NCBI RefSeq assembly: GCF_039769985.1
Contig: NZ_JBDNCH010000004.1
Coordinates: forward strand, 434,001-498,000
Length of the DNA stretch: 64,000 bases
Reading direction: 5' to 3'
From: Ponticoccus litoralis
Lineage (GTDB): Bacteria > Pseudomonadota > Alphaproteobacteria > Rhodobacterales > Rhodobacteraceae
The notes below the pieces were generated by a model, which searched no databases, was not told the origin of the DNA, and saw only the letters and a list, made by a program, of their open reading frames with translations. The position numbers and the translations under genes are program-made. Positions 1 through 9,916 of the stretch are shown in pieces; the stretch's first letter is position 1, and the number at the start of each line of letters is the position of its first letter.

Positions 1-104
1 CCTTTTTCGATCGCGAAGGTCACGTCATCCACGGCCCGGACACCGGGATAGTCCTTGGTCAGCCCGGTGACTGACAGGGCGGATGGGTGCGGTTGAACAG
101 ACAA
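1..104 (-). CDS. Sugar-type ABC transporter ATP-binding protein, N-terminal fragment
   Basis: Only the first 35 or so codons lie in the window. The translation has the typical start of RbsA/MglA-type sugar ABC ATPases, with the segment LTKDYPGVRAVDDVTF. I chose the TTG at 104 because an AGGGAG ribosome site lies just before it; an in-frame ATG at 149 is the alternative. It follows the binding-protein gene at 215-1225 on the same strand, so the two form one importer operon continuing out of the window. The ATPase would energise sugar uptake at the inner membrane. Confidence 0.75.
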   Translation of the reverse strand, partial: MSVQPHPSALSVTGLTKDYPGVRAVDDVTFAIEK

Positions 105-164
105 ATGTCGTCTCCCTGGTCGAGCGGTACAAGATGCCGGGGATGTCATCCCCGACGATGCGGC

Positions 165-204
165 GGCGGCCGCCCGGGGGATGTGTCGCCCCCGAACGGC
201 CGCC
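165..204 (-). repeat. Strong intercistronic hairpin after binding-protein gene
   Basis: Nested inverted repeat: outer arms GGCGGCCG (165-172) and CGGCCGCC (197-204), inner arms CGGGGG (175-180) and CCCCCG (189-194). It lies between the stop of the binding-protein gene and the start of the ATPase gene. In ABC operons such stems usually protect the upstream message or reduce read-through, giving more binding protein than membrane parts; that role is inferred here. A smaller GGGGATG/CATCCCC repeat lies at about 139-153. Confidence 0.6.
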
Positions 205-214
205 CCCGGCAGCC

Positions 215-1225
215 TTAGTTGCCGAACTGCGTGTCCAGCCAGCTCTGCGCCTCTTCCTCGGGCATCGTCCAGTAAGAGATCGTATACGCCTTGTAGAAGA
301 ATTCCTCAGCCGGGTCGGATGTCATGGCAACGTCTTCGTTCAGGACATCCATCACCAGGTCGACACGTCCGCGCGCGGTTTCCACCGGCGGCAGGCCCAT
401 CGAGACCTTGAGGCTGGAATTCGGGTCGTAGACCTGGTCGAACTCGACGCTGTCGAAATCGACGCTGGCCACGATCTCGGTAAGGGGCTTGCCGTCCTCG
501 AACTTGCCGCGACCCAGCTGCGCCAGCCCCGCCATGGTTCCGACCGTCAGGTTCGACGCCTCGGAATAGATCAGGTTGACTTCGGGACGCTGGGTCAGCA
601 GGTCGACGACGATCTGCTTCGCGGCCTCCTGGCCCTGGCTGGCATCAAGCGCGCCCAGGTTGGTGGCATCCGGTGCGACGGACAGCACGCCCTCGACAAA
701 GGGCTCGGTCCGGCCCGAGTTGACCTCGGTGTGGTTCGGCCAGCCGAGCTGCACCATGACGACGGGCTTGTCGGGATGCGCCTCCTGCCAGGCCTTGGCC
801 ATCTGCGCGCCCATCTCGAAGGACACCTCGGCTTCGTTGCTGCGCGCGGTGGGAATGCCCGTGTCGCCGATGGGGTTGAAAAACGAGGTCATGACAACCT
901 TCTCGGCCAGCGCGTCCTCGATGCCCGGGGTCGCCGCTTCGGCGTCCCAGATGTGAAGCGTCGCCCCGTCGAACCCGCCGGCCAGCACCTGGTCAATATT
1001 CTGGGTCATCACGGCACTGTCGGCCTGCCCGTCGAACACCACCACTTCGGCGCCGTATTTCTCCTTGCCGTAGCGCTGCGCCTCGACAGCCTGCGACTGG
1101 TGGAACACGTTTGACAGGTCCGAAACGAAGAAAGCAATCCGCTTGCCGTCCTGGGCCCATCCCGCGGTCGCGGTCAACGTCACAGCCAGAAATGTTGTCG
1201 CCAGAAATTGTCTTTTGGTTGGCAT
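215..1225 (-). CDS. Periplasmic sugar-type ABC substrate-binding protein
   Basis: A 336-residue protein with a signal peptide (positive MPTKRQ start, hydrophobic core, cleavage after GWAQ near residue 25) followed by a type I periplasmic binding fold of the RbsB/LacI class. Visible family features are the opening strand KRIAFFVSDLSNVF and the repeated alpha/beta pattern with NIDQVLAGGFDGATLH. It delivers a small, probably sugar-like ligand to the ABC importer whose ATPase starts downstream at 104. The frame is intact and the length is normal. The exact ligand cannot be read from the sequence. Confidence 0.85.
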   Translation of the reverse strand: MPTKRQFLATTFLAVTLTATAGWAQDGKRIAFFVSDLSNVFHQSQAVEAQRYGKEKYGAEVVVFDGQADSAVMTQNIDQVLAGGFDGATLHIWDAEAATPGIEDALAEKVVMTSFFNPIGDTGIPTARSNEAEVSFEMGAQMAKAWQEAHPDKPVVMVQLGWPNHTEVNSGRTEPFVEGVLSVAPDATNLGALDASQGQEAAKQIVVDLLTQRPEVNLIYSEASNLTVGTMAGLAQLGRGKFEDGKPLTEIVASVDFDSVEFDQVYDPNSSLKVSMGLPPVETARGRVDLVMDVLNEDVAMTSDPAEEFFYKAYTISYWTMPEEEAQSWLDTQFGN

Positions 1226-2189
1226 AGTCTTCTCCTCCCTTGTTGGATCATTGGGGCCATGCGGCCCGCTCCTCCCGACCGCAGAGATTGTCGGATTTGA
1301 CGAATCTGACGAATCTTGCAGTTGGTGAAATTTCTCTCACTTTACTGATCGATCTGTCAAGGACTGATTCAAGAAGGGGCATGAGCCAGCCTCGACCGGG
1401 GGCCCTGCCAGCCTCGGGAAGGCCGATGTGGATTGCGCCAATGCCGCGCCGCGCGCGCCGGCCAGAAAGAGCGGCGGCACGGCGAAAGCAGCCGGTCCAC
1501 ATTGCATCCGGGCACCCGTCCTGTTAGAAAAACCGTCCGTTCGCATGCATCCGGTTCCGACTTCGAGCCCGACGAACGAGGGCGCGCGATCCGCGCGTCT
1601 AAGACCCCTAAACAATCCAATTAGAGGTTAACGATGCATATCGTGCATACCGCTTGCGACCCCGGAAGACACGCATCGCCTGATGGGGTGGATCGACATT
1701 GCCACCGGGCGCTGCCGAACGATAGCGACACTGCCACGAAATCAAAAAGCACGCTCGGGTTGTCCGGCGGCAAGACCACCCCTGACGCTCGGATCGACCA
1801 GCCTTTCATTCGACGCCTTTTGGCCAACTGCGATGAATTGGCCAACTCGGACCCCATTGAAAGCCCGTTTGCCGATCGCGACCGGCGCGGCAAGAACATC
1901 GGCGGACACTTGATCAACTGCACCGGGGAAATCTCCCGATCCAATGCCGTGCAAAAGACCTTCGGAAACTCAACCGCCGACAGTGCCCCCGCATCCCATG
2001 GCGAAAATGGGTTTGCGGCTACCGGCGTGACCGGAGCCCCCAGTCGCAGAGCATCCCTACTCTCTCATGCCGAGAAAGCGCTCAACCCTCTGGCACGGAA
2101 TATAAAACAGATGCGATTCCGCCAAGGGAAGGCAGCGATCCTGCGCTGTGCAAACGGCCCATTTGAATCGCGATGTGGAGAATGCTGAC
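1226..2189. other. Region of about 960 bp with weak coding signal
   Basis: It lies between the divergent ABC operon and the pentapeptide gene. One plus-strand frame is open from 1634 to 2188 (184 codons), but its composition shows no clear protein pattern, hydrophobic segment or domain that I recognise. Its start sits in a small inverted repeat, ATGCA-TATCG-TGCAT, at 1634-1648. I treat it as unproven. The AT-rich stretch around 1290-1370 probably holds the promoter of the ABC operon. The rest shows nothing I can name. Confidence 0.4.
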
Positions 2190-2873
2190 ATGAATACCGA
2201 AACCCTCTTCGAAGACGGAACCCCGACCCGGACCGAACTCGAACGTCTCGCCCAAGAGGCCAAGGGCGTTGTTTTCAGGAACTGCAACTTCGAAGGCCTC
2301 GACATGAGCCAGCTTGATATCGTCAACTGGCGGTTCGAGAAATGCAACCTGTCCAAATCGAGTCTGACGGGCGCCCGACTGGAAGATGTAACGTTCGTCA
2401 ATTGCCGGGCCCCCGCCGCCAGTTTCGCAGGGTCTACATTGTCAGATACCGCCGTGGATGGCGGAGATTTCGGAAATACCAATTTCTTGGGCGCCAGATT
2501 GTCCACAGTTCAATTCACCAAATGCAAGATGACCGGGATCAACCTCAGCGAAGTGCGCGCCCTGGATGTGACATTCGCGGACACTCTCCTGGTCCTGGGC
2601 CTGCTGCCAAAATTCTCGTTTCGCAAGGCACAGCTGCTCGGGATTGATTTCAGCGATGCGGATCTACGGCAATGCGACTTCCGGGAAGCGGTTTTCGTTG
2701 ACTGCTCGCTGAGGGAGGCAAATATTGCCGATTGTCGATTTCAGGGGGCGGACCTTCGGGGCGCCGATCTGGGAGGGGTCAGGCTGACAGACGCGCGCCG
2801 CTTCAAAGGCGCCATCATTTCCAAACGGCAGGCGGGTGACCTTCTGGGGCAACTTGGTCTCAACGTCGTGTGA
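2190..2873 (+). CDS. Pentapeptide-repeat protein
   Basis: A 227-residue protein made largely of pentapeptide repeats of the A(D/N)Lxx type, forming a right-handed beta helix. Clear repeat runs occur near residues 31-60 (CNFEGLDMSQL) and in the C-terminal third (FSDADLRQCDFREAVF, FQGADLRGADLGG). The central repeats are degenerate. There is no signal peptide, so it should be cytosolic. I chose ATG 2190 over the upstream ATG 2148 because the extra residues add nothing to the repeat pattern. Some family members bind DNA gyrase or topoisomerase IV, but that function cannot be assigned here. It is monocistronic, about 380 bp before hipB. Confidence 0.75.
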   Translation: MNTETLFEDGTPTRTELERLAQEAKGVVFRNCNFEGLDMSQLDIVNWRFEKCNLSKSSLTGARLEDVTFVNCRAPAASFAGSTLSDTAVDGGDFGNTNFLGARLSTVQFTKCKMTGINLSEVRALDVTFADTLLVLGLLPKFSFRKAQLLGIDFSDADLRQCDFREAVFVDCSLREANIADCRFQGADLRGADLGGVRLTDARRFKGAIISKRQAGDLLGQLGLNVV

Positions 2874-3106
2874 ACGGCGGCTAAGGGCCGGTGGCGTCGA
2901 AGACGCCAGCCGCTGGCGCTGATTTTGCCGCGCTCGGCTCGTCGGCGGCGTCTTGTCGTTCGGACCATCGCCCGTCCCCTCTGTCCGCCTGACGGTGGCA
3001 TGTCAGCTTCCCGCGTCCGGCCCCGTCGGGTCAGCCTGTATTCCGGTCGCCGGGCGACGGGGGTGCGGGAAGCGGCGGTCAGCTTCCCGCGCCCCTCGCC
3101 ACCACG

Positions 3107-3224
3107 ATGTTACCGATCGGTATCTTTTCAAGGGGTTCACATCTCCTTCGTAAAAATGTTCCCGACCGGGAACATATAGCCTTGCATCGGGTCCACAGCA
3201 CCCTATGTTACCGATCAGGAACAT
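3107..3224 (+). promoter_or_regulatory. Three equally spaced palindromic operators of hipBA
   Basis: Three related 20-bp palindromes lie at 3107-3126 (ATGTTACCGATCGGTATCTT), 3156-3175 (ATGTTCCCGACCGGGAACAT, with perfect 9-bp arms) and 3205-3224 (ATGTTACCGATCAGGAACAT). Their centres are exactly 49 bp apart. The last ends 31 bp before the hipB start. Autorepression by a HipB dimer, or HipAB complex, at several upstream palindromes is known for hipBA loci, so these are the expected operators. The promoter probably lies among them. Confidence 0.75.
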
Positions 3225-3255
3225 CACCCCCTGTCCAATCCGTCGAGGTGTTGCC

Positions 3256-3588
3256 ATGCGCAACGACGATCAACCGTCCGCCATATCGCACCCGGATCTG
3301 CCCGGTGCCGAAGATGCGCGCCGTTTCGGACGGATGGTCCGCGCCAGGCGCAAGGCACAGGGGCTGCGCCAGGAGGATGTGGCCAGCGCGACCGGCGTGG
3401 GCCGGCGCTACATCGTGGACATGGAAAACGGGAAACCGACGTTGAGGATCGGCCCGGCCCTGATGATTGCGCGCTTCCTCGGCATCGTGCCGATGGTCGA
3501 GCACGCGTCGAACACGCCGCAAGACAGTGATCCGCCCGACATGATCCCCGAGGATCTGCCCGACGATTTGCCGCCACTGGAGGACTGA
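3256..3588 (+). CDS. hipB: HipB-family antitoxin, XRE helix-turn-helix
   Basis: A 110-residue protein with an XRE-type helix-turn-helix at about residues 25-75, including RKAQGLRQEDVASATGVG and the recognition segment RRYIVDMENGKPT. The tail is acidic (DMIPEDLPDDLPP). It should bind and neutralise the HipA kinase and repress the operon through the three upstream palindromes. ATG 3256 is chosen because GAGGTG precedes it at good spacing; the earlier ATG at 3205 lies inside operator 3. The stop is 1 bp from the hipA start, so the two are translated together. Confidence 0.85.
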   Translation: MRNDDQPSAISHPDLPGAEDARRFGRMVRARRKAQGLRQEDVASATGVGRRYIVDMENGKPTLRIGPALMIARFLGIVPMVEHASNTPQDSDPPDMIPEDLPDDLPPLED

Positions 3589-3589
3589 G

Positions 3590-4869
3590 GTGAAGGTCTT
3601 CTACGAAAGCCGCGAAGTGGCCGAAATCGCGCCCGGCGAGGACGGTGCGGCAACGCTGACCTACAACGCCGACTGGCAGAGGACCCGGGGCGCCTTCCCG
3701 GTGTCGACAAGGATGCCTCTGGCGGTTGCGCGCCATGGCGCGGGCGAGGTGCTGCCCTGGGTGGCAAACCTTCTGCCGGAAAGCCAGCAGCTCGAAATGG
3801 TGGCTCGCGCCACCGGCGCCTCGCAGGCCGACCCCCTCGCGCTGCTGGCCAGCATCGGGCGGGATACCTCCGGAGCAATGTCCTTTGCCGAGCGCGGCTT
3901 CGCGCGAATGACCACTCGGGCGGTGCCCGACGAGGCGGCGCTTGAGCGGATCATCCAGGAACTGCCGAAGAAACCCTTCCTCGTCGGCGAAGACGGTGTC
4001 TCCATGTCACTGGCCGGCGTCCAGTCCAAGATCGGCGTGCATGTCGATGCTGACGGGGCGATCTCGATCCCGGTCGAGGGCGCGCCGTCGACCTGGATCC
4101 TGAAGCCGGATGCCGCGCCCCTGCACTGGCGGGGTCTATAACGAGGCGCTGTGCCTGCGCCTGGCGGCGCTCATCGGCCTCTCCGCACCGGAGGTGCGCG
4201 TGGGGCGCGCCGGCGCGCGCCGCTATCTTCTGGTGAAGCGCTACGACCGCCGTCAGCAGGGCGACAGTTGGCGCCGCCTGCACCAGGAAGACATGTGCCA
4301 GGCCCTGGGCCGCCTGCCGAGCGCGAAATATGAACGCAACGAGGCCGGGCAGCGGGGCCCCATGGTCCGCGATATTGTCGGCGTGATGCGCAGGCTCGAT
4401 CCGCTCCGCGGGGTGCTTTCGATCTTCGACTACGTGATTTTCAACGCCATCACCTGCAATACCGACGCCCATGCGAAGAACTATTCGGTCATGGTCACGG
4501 CCACCGGCGCCGGGCTGGCGCCGATCTATGACGTGATGTGCGCCAAGCTCTGGCCCGGCATCACCAGCAAGCAGGCGATGTCGCTCGCGACGAAGTGGGA
4601 AGGCGATTACTTCAAGGGACGCCACTGGCAGCGCGAGGCCGCACTCTGCGGCCTGAACCCCACAGCCGCGCTGCGGCGCGTCGACGTGCTTTGCAAGGCG
4701 ACCCTGACGCATTTGCCACAGGCGGTGGAGGAGATCATCGCGATGGACCCCAACGCCGAGCATTGGGTGCGCGAAGTGCAAAGCTACATAGCCGAGCGCG
4801 CGACCTTCCTGGTCAACGGCCTTGCAGAGCAGGACCCCGAGCCGACCGCCTGGCGCGCGCGCGCCTTGA
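3590..4869 (+). CDS. hipA: HipA-family serine/threonine kinase toxin, frame interrupted twice
   Basis: The N-terminal frame ends at 4141 and the C-terminal frame runs from about 4131. The first break is at CACTGG (4124-4129): reading CATGG gives the expected APLHGGVYNEAL. The second is at CGAGCCG (4838-4844): reading CGGCCG brings in a TGA at 4867-4869. The corrected protein has 425 residues, normal for HipA. It shows the autophosphorylation loop (SLAGVQSKIG), the catalytic NTDAHAKN motif and the metal-binding IYDVM segment. HipA kinases phosphorylate translation factors such as GltX and cause growth arrest. If the breaks are real rather than errors, the toxin is inactive. Confidence 0.8.
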
Positions 4870-5172
4870 TGCGGCGGGCTGACGCTCTGCGTGGTGGCCT
4901 GCGGGCTGCTGCGTTCAGGTTGCACTGGCTCAGGGGACCCGGCGGGCCGTGGATGACGTCAGGCCAGGGCAGCGCTGGCCGCCCTGCGCGAGCCGGCCAG
5001 CCCATGACATGGACGGGCTACGCGCCGCGACATGCATTGGACATGCGCTGCCGCCCTTGCCCTGCCCTCGAACCCTTGGCCGGTGACAGGGCTTTCGGCG
5101 GCAGCCAGCGATGCGCCCCCTCCCCGACCATGGCGAAACCGAGGAAACGCATGGGATCGTCCGCGCCCCTTC
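4870..5172. other. Intergenic gap between hipA and a convergent gene
   Basis: About 300 bp between the corrected hipA stop and the stop of the minus-strand membrane-protein gene. The uncorrected hipA frame stays open through it to 5372, but it runs antisense into the neighbour and shows no conserved protein pattern. I see no RNA gene or clear terminator. Confidence 0.4.
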
Positions 5173-6156
5173 CTAAACCGCTGGGCGCGGAGACATCCCG
5201 GGCGCCGTCTGCCCGCCCGCGCCAAGGGCGCGCTCCTTCAGCTTGCGAAACTTGCCCGACATCTGTTCAAGCCGAGCGTCCCATTCGGGGTTGGGCTGCT
5301 GGCCTTCTATGGTGCGGAAGAAGACCTGCATCATGCAGGCAATTGCGAAAGGTTCGAGCAGCGCGGCCTTGACCGCCCAGGCGAAGAGCAACGCAAACAC
5401 CACGCCCCCGGCAGCCCAGGCCCCGGGCATCAGGTAGACCACAAGCGCCGCCGGTGCGAGCATGAGCAGGAACACCAGAAAGCCCAGCCCATAGACGATA
5501 ATCGCCAGCCAGGCCGCGTTCTTCAGCATCACCTTCCAGTTCTGCCCGTACAGCACCAGCGCCTCGCGCGCCGACCCCCAGGCATTGTCCGACCGCGTGC
5601 GGATCGCGTGGGCGAGGATCACCTCGTCCACGAACCCGACCGCGACGCGCAGGAAGGCCGACAGGATCGCCGCCAGTTGCTGCGCGCCCGGCACCGGCAG
5701 CACGGTCAGCAGGCCGCGTGCCAGCCCCGAAATCGCACGGATCACCCCCTTGACCAGCTGATCCATCAGGAACAACAGGCTGGCCTGCGGAAACCGCGCC
5801 TTGACCACCGCGGTGGCATGGCCGATCTGGCCGCGCCCCTCGGGCAATGGCTGGCCGTCGATCATCTCGACCAGAACCGCGATATGACCCGCCTTGACGA
5901 TATAGAGGATGTATTCGCGCGCCCAGTACATGAGTGCCCCGAAGACGCCGAAACCGGCGAACCCGCCCCACATCGTCGTCGTGGCGCGGAATTCCTCGTC
6001 CCCGAAACCGCCGACGCCCCAACCGATGCCGGCCCCCGTTCCGGTCAGAAGGATATACCCCAGCGCGATGCCGAAATAGACGGCGATGCGCATAAGGATG
6101 AATGGAAGCGTGCGCCCCATCATCCCCAGCGCACCGCCTATGCTAAAATCCCACAT
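5173..6156 (-). CDS. Uncharacterised multi-pass inner-membrane protein
   Basis: A 327-residue protein with several hydrophobic segments: about residues 15-40 (ILMRIAVYFGIALGYILL), 60-85, a long amphipathic middle part, and two strong C-terminal spans around 215-275 (AAWLAIIVYGLGFLVFLLML and GGVVFALLFAWAVKAALL). The tail is hydrophilic and charged. I recognise no catalytic motif and do not assign a family. The composition fits an integral membrane protein with paired helices. It stands alone, divergent from the signalling operon that starts at 6433. Confidence 0.6.
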   Translation of the reverse strand: MWDFSIGGALGMMGRTLPFILMRIAVYFGIALGYILLTGTGAGIGWGVGGFGDEEFRATTTMWGGFAGFGVFGALMYWAREYILYIVKAGHIAVLVEMIDGQPLPEGRGQIGHATAVVKARFPQASLLFLMDQLVKGVIRAISGLARGLLTVLPVPGAQQLAAILSAFLRVAVGFVDEVILAHAIRTRSDNAWGSAREALVLYGQNWKVMLKNAAWLAIIVYGLGFLVFLLMLAPAALVVYLMPGAWAAGGVVFALLFAWAVKAALLEPFAIACMMQVFFRTIEGQQPNPEWDARLEQMSGKFRKLKERALGAGGQTAPGMSPRPAV

Positions 6157-6432
6157 TGAAAAGTCCTTTTAAAATTTCATGACCCGATCGATGCCGGGCG
6201 TAATCTCTTGCATTTGCCGGTGCAGACCGTCGCGGCACAGGCCGCTTTTGCGGCGCCCAACCGTCCCGGAATGTGCATCCTGCCCCCGATCCCCTGCATT
6301 CGACGGAAAACTACAGGGGCGGTTCCAGCGGCGCCCCGTTCGTTTGCACGGGGCGGCACGATTATTTGTTCAATATTACTTTTGCTGATTAACTACGCGC
6401 TGCGAAACGGACTTTGGAAGCCGGAGATCTAC

Positions 6433-6894
6433 ATGCGAAGCCGGATAGCGATCTGCCTTGCGACAAGCCTGCTTGCGGCTGGCGATGCCCCGCCAACCCT
6501 GCGCATCACCGGGGCCATTGCCGGGGGCACCGTGGGGTTCGATCTGGAAGCGCTGCGCAGCCTGCCGCAGGCCGGGCTGGAAACCTCGACGGTGGTGACA
6601 GACGGAACGCATCTTTTTACCGGCTTTCTGATGCGCGACCTGCTGGAAAAGGTCGAGGCGCGGGGTGAAACCGTGACGGCCACGGCGCTCAACGAATACA
6701 TCGTCGACATTCCCATCTCGGATTTCCACAACTACGACGTGGTCGTCGCCTATGAGATGGACGGCAAACCGCTCGAACGGGCCGACAAGGGTCCGCTCTG
6801 GATCGTCTACCCCCGCGACGATCACAGCGAATTGCAGGATATCCGCTTCGACTACCGCTGGGTCTGGCAGCTTTCCGGGCTCGAGGTCCGATGA
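6433..6894 (+). CDS. Small exported sulfite-oxidase-fold (molybdopterin-domain-like) protein
   Basis: A 153-residue protein with a short N-terminal signal segment (MRSRIAICLATSLLAAG) and a domain resembling the molybdopterin-binding fold of sulfite oxidase/YedY proteins: opening LRITGAI, FTGFLMRDLLEKV, and the ending PLWIVYPRDD. The mature part has no cysteine, so the usual molybdenum-coordinating thiolate is missing and catalysis is unlikely. Its stop overlaps the start of the downstream histidine kinase by 4 bp, suggesting a periplasmic sensing partner. ATG 6433 is chosen for GGAG upstream and the signal segment. Confidence 0.65.
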   Translation: MRSRIAICLATSLLAAGDAPPTLRITGAIAGGTVGFDLEALRSLPQAGLETSTVVTDGTHLFTGFLMRDLLEKVEARGETVTATALNEYIVDIPISDFHNYDVVVAYEMDGKPLERADKGPLWIVYPRDDHSELQDIRFDYRWVWQLSGLEVR

Positions 6895-8644
6895 CGCGCC
6901 CGGGTGGCTCTGCTCCTTGGCTGGCACTGCCGCTCGTTACCGTGATCGTATTCGCGCTGCTGTTGACCGTCTCGCTGCAACGGATGGTCCGGATCGAGTC
7001 CGACATGCGCGTCGACGCCGAACAGAACATGCTTTGGGTCATGCACGAAAGCGAGGCGGCGGCCCGGCGCCTGAAGGAAACCGCCCTGCTGGCCGAGCTG
7101 GGCAGGGCGCAGGAGGCCGACATCGCCCTGCATCTTGATATCCTGCGCAGTCGGGTCGCGCTTTTGAACGACGGCCCACAGCGCCGCTTCGTCGAACACA
7201 TCGGCCTTGGCGAGGAACTGAACCAGTTGACCGCGCAACTCGACACACTCGCACCGCTGCAGATGACCCCGGCCAGCCTGCAAGCGGCGCTGGCTCCTTT
7301 TCCGGCCTTTTTCTCGAAAGCCGCCAACAAGACCATGATTGCGGAATGGGACGAACTCGGCGGGCGGCTGGAAAGCTATCGCGGACAGTTGCGGAAAACC
7401 ATCCTCGCGCTGATCGGGGTCATGGCCGCAGGTGCGGTACTGACAGCGGCCCTTGTGCTTGCCCTGCGCAAATCGCGCCAACACAACCGGATGCTGCGGC
7501 GCGAACGCGATTTCTCGGGGCTGCTGATCGCGTCAAGCGGCGAGGGCATCGCCGCAATCGATGCCTCCGGGCGCTGCACATTGTGGAACGAAGCGATGGC
7601 CCATCTGGTGGGACAGTCGGCGCAGCAGGCCGTCGGGCGCGCGCTGTCCGAGGTGGCGGGCTTCTTCGCCGCGGCCACTGTCCGCGAAAGGCTGGCCGAA
7701 GCGCTGGCCGGAACGCCGGGACACCTGCAGCTGCGCCCCCTGTTCCGCAATGACGCAGAGGCGCCGATCCACGTCGATCTGCGGGCCTTCCCGATGCGCG
7801 ACGAGACCGGCATCGTCGGCGCGATTGTGTTCATGCAGGACGCCAGCGACCGCCATGCGGTACCGAGCGCCGGGACGCCGAATCGCGCGAGCGGCTGGAA
7901 CAGCTGGTCGTCGAGCGCACGCGCGAGCTGGATGACGCGCTCAGCCGCGAACGATCTGCCGCCGATCTCTATCGGAACTTCGCCGCAATGATCTCGCATC
8001 AGTTCCGCACGCCGCTGGCGATTGCCGATTCCGCCCTGCAACGGCTGATCCGGCGCGGCAATCGTGCGGATGCGCAGGAGATAACCGACCGCGCCACCCG
8101 CGCGCGCGGCGCCATTTCAGGACTGACGCGGCTGGTCGAAAGCACGCTCGACGCCGCGCGGATCGAAGCCGGAGAGGTCGGCACCCGGCGCGAACGCTGC
8201 GATCTCGCGCCGATCCTCGCCGAGGTCTGCGACGAACAGCGCGAGGCCACCCCCGACGCACGCATCCGCGTGATCGTGCGCAACCACGCTCAGGCGCTCT
8301 GTGACCCGGCTTACGTCGAACAGGTGCTGAAGAACCTGGTCTCGAATGCCGTGACCTATGCGCCCGGCGGCTCTGAGATATCGGTCACGCTGGACCTGCA
8401 GTGCCAGAGCCTGCACTGCGAGGTCGCGAATGGCGGCCCGCCCATCCCGCCGTCGGACCGCGCCCGTCTTTTCGAGCGCAACTTCCGTGGCGCCAACAGC
8501 ACCGGCGCGCCCGGCACCGGCGTGGGGCTGTTCATCGCCCGCACGCTGGCACGGATGCAGGGCGGCGACCTCGTGCTGCTGCCGGGCGGCGGCCAGACGG
8601 TCTTCCGCCTGACGCTGCCGCAGGCCGAAGGTGCCACGCCATGA
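6891..8644 (+). CDS. Membrane sensor histidine kinase with PAS domain, frame interrupted
   Basis: Corrected length is 583 residues. Order: transmembrane helix near 10-30, periplasmic domain of about 150 residues, second helix near 168-190 (LIGVMAAGAVLTAALVLAL), a PAS domain near 205-320, a coiled linker, HisKA with phospho-acceptor in MISHQFRTPLAI, and an HATPase domain (NLVSNAVTYAPGG, GTGVGLFIARTLA). The frame breaks at GGTACC (7859-7864); reading GGCC restores AERRDAESRERLEQLVVERT. It should sense a periplasmic or redox cue, perhaps through the preceding exported protein, and phosphorylate the next gene's product. The start and stop overlaps show a tight operon. Confidence 0.8.
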
Positions 8645-9685
8645 CCGCCCCCGCCCTAGTTCTTGTGGTCGAGGACGAGGCCGCGTTGCGTGCCGATATC
8701 GTCGAGGAGCTGCAAGAGGCCGGTTACCGCACCCTTGCCGCCGCCGACGGCGCGGCGGCGCTGGCACTGCTTGCGGATGCGGCCCCCGATCTGGTGCTCT
8801 GCGACATCACCATGCCGGAACTCGACGGTTACGGGCTGCTATCGGCGCTGCGCGCGGACCGGCCAGAGCTTGCCGCAACGCCCTTCGTCTTTCTGACCGC
8901 GCTGTCCGAGCCGCGCGACATGGTCGAGGGCAAGCTCATGGGCGCTGACGATTACCTCGTGAAACCGGTCGACTACGACCTCATGCTGGCCACGGTCGCC
9001 GCCCGGCTGCGCCAGGTCGCGCGCATCCGCGAAAGCGACGGCGGTGAGATCGCCCGCCTGCGCCAGACGCTGTCCGCCCTGTCGCAGGACGGCGCCGAAC
9101 GCGCGCTGGACCTGATCGCGCTGGGGGTCGTGCTGTTGGACGGCGGCGGGCGCGTGCTTCATGCCAATTGCGCGGCGCGCAGCATGATCGACGCGGCCGA
9201 GTTCGTGACCCTGCAGCAGGGGGCCGTCGGCGCGACCGATACCCCCGGCGACCGCGCGCTGCGCGACGCGATAACCGAGGCGCTGGCTGCGGCCCGCGCC
9301 GGCACTGGGAAAGCTGACCGGGGTGATGCTTGAGCGCGCCGAAGACGCCCTGACCGCCTCGGCGCTGGTCTGCCCCCTGCCCAAGACCTTCGGAACCCCG
9401 GAGACCCAGCCCCATGTCGCCGTGTTCCTGTCGCCCCCGGCCCGGCAGCGGCGGATCTCGGCGCCGCTGCTGGCCGATCTCTTCGGGCTGACGCCCACCG
9501 AAACCCGGGTCGCCGCCGCCCTTGCCTCCGGTGCACGCCCGGCGGATGCCGCGGTCGAGCTGGGCGTCTCCCAGACCACCATCGCCTTTCACATGCGCAA
9601 CCTTTTCCAGAAGACGGGCACGAACCGGCAGACCGATCTCGTCGCCCTGATCCTCGCCGGCCCAATGATGATCGAGGCAGTCTAG
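8641..9685 (+). CDS. Response regulator, receiver plus LuxR-type HTH, frame interrupted
   Basis: Corrected length is 347 residues. The N-terminal receiver has the acidic pair VVEDE, the phospho-acceptor in LCDITMPELDGYG, and the conserved lysine in LVKPVD. A middle domain of about 130 residues looks PAS-like (GVVLLDGGGRVLHAN). The C-terminus is a LuxR helix-turn-helix (LTPTETRVAAALASG, QTTIAFHMRNLFQKTG). The frame breaks at CACTGG (9303-9308); reading CATGG gives AGMGKLTGVMLERAED and joins both halves. It starts inside the kinase stop (ATGA). Its targets are unknown. Confidence 0.8.
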
Positions 9686-9916
9686 ACCCAGCCTCCACCC
9701 TTGCTGCAAATCCGTCCGGCAGGCGTTGTTCGCAGCGCCTGCTCCAACGTCGACGTCAGCCCCCTTCCCGGCGCTGAACCCCGCTGGAATTGCCCGTGCA
9801 AGTCCTGAGTGGAACGACACCGCGACCGGCTGGCGCCGGTCCTTCGGCGAGAAAGCCGACCCTGAAGCGGTGCTTTCCCCTTGGCCCGGTCAATGTCGCT
9901 GCCAACCGTGGCGGGC

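Noticed and set aside
1634..2188. Open frame of 184 codons before the pentapeptide gene
   Set aside because: No family features, no convincing ribosome site and less biased codon use than neighbours; listed only as part of a weakly coding region.
4870..5372. C-terminal extension of hipA into the convergent gene
   Set aside because: It disappears when the CGAGCCG at 4838 is read as CGGCCG, which brings in a stop at 4869 and a normal HipA length.
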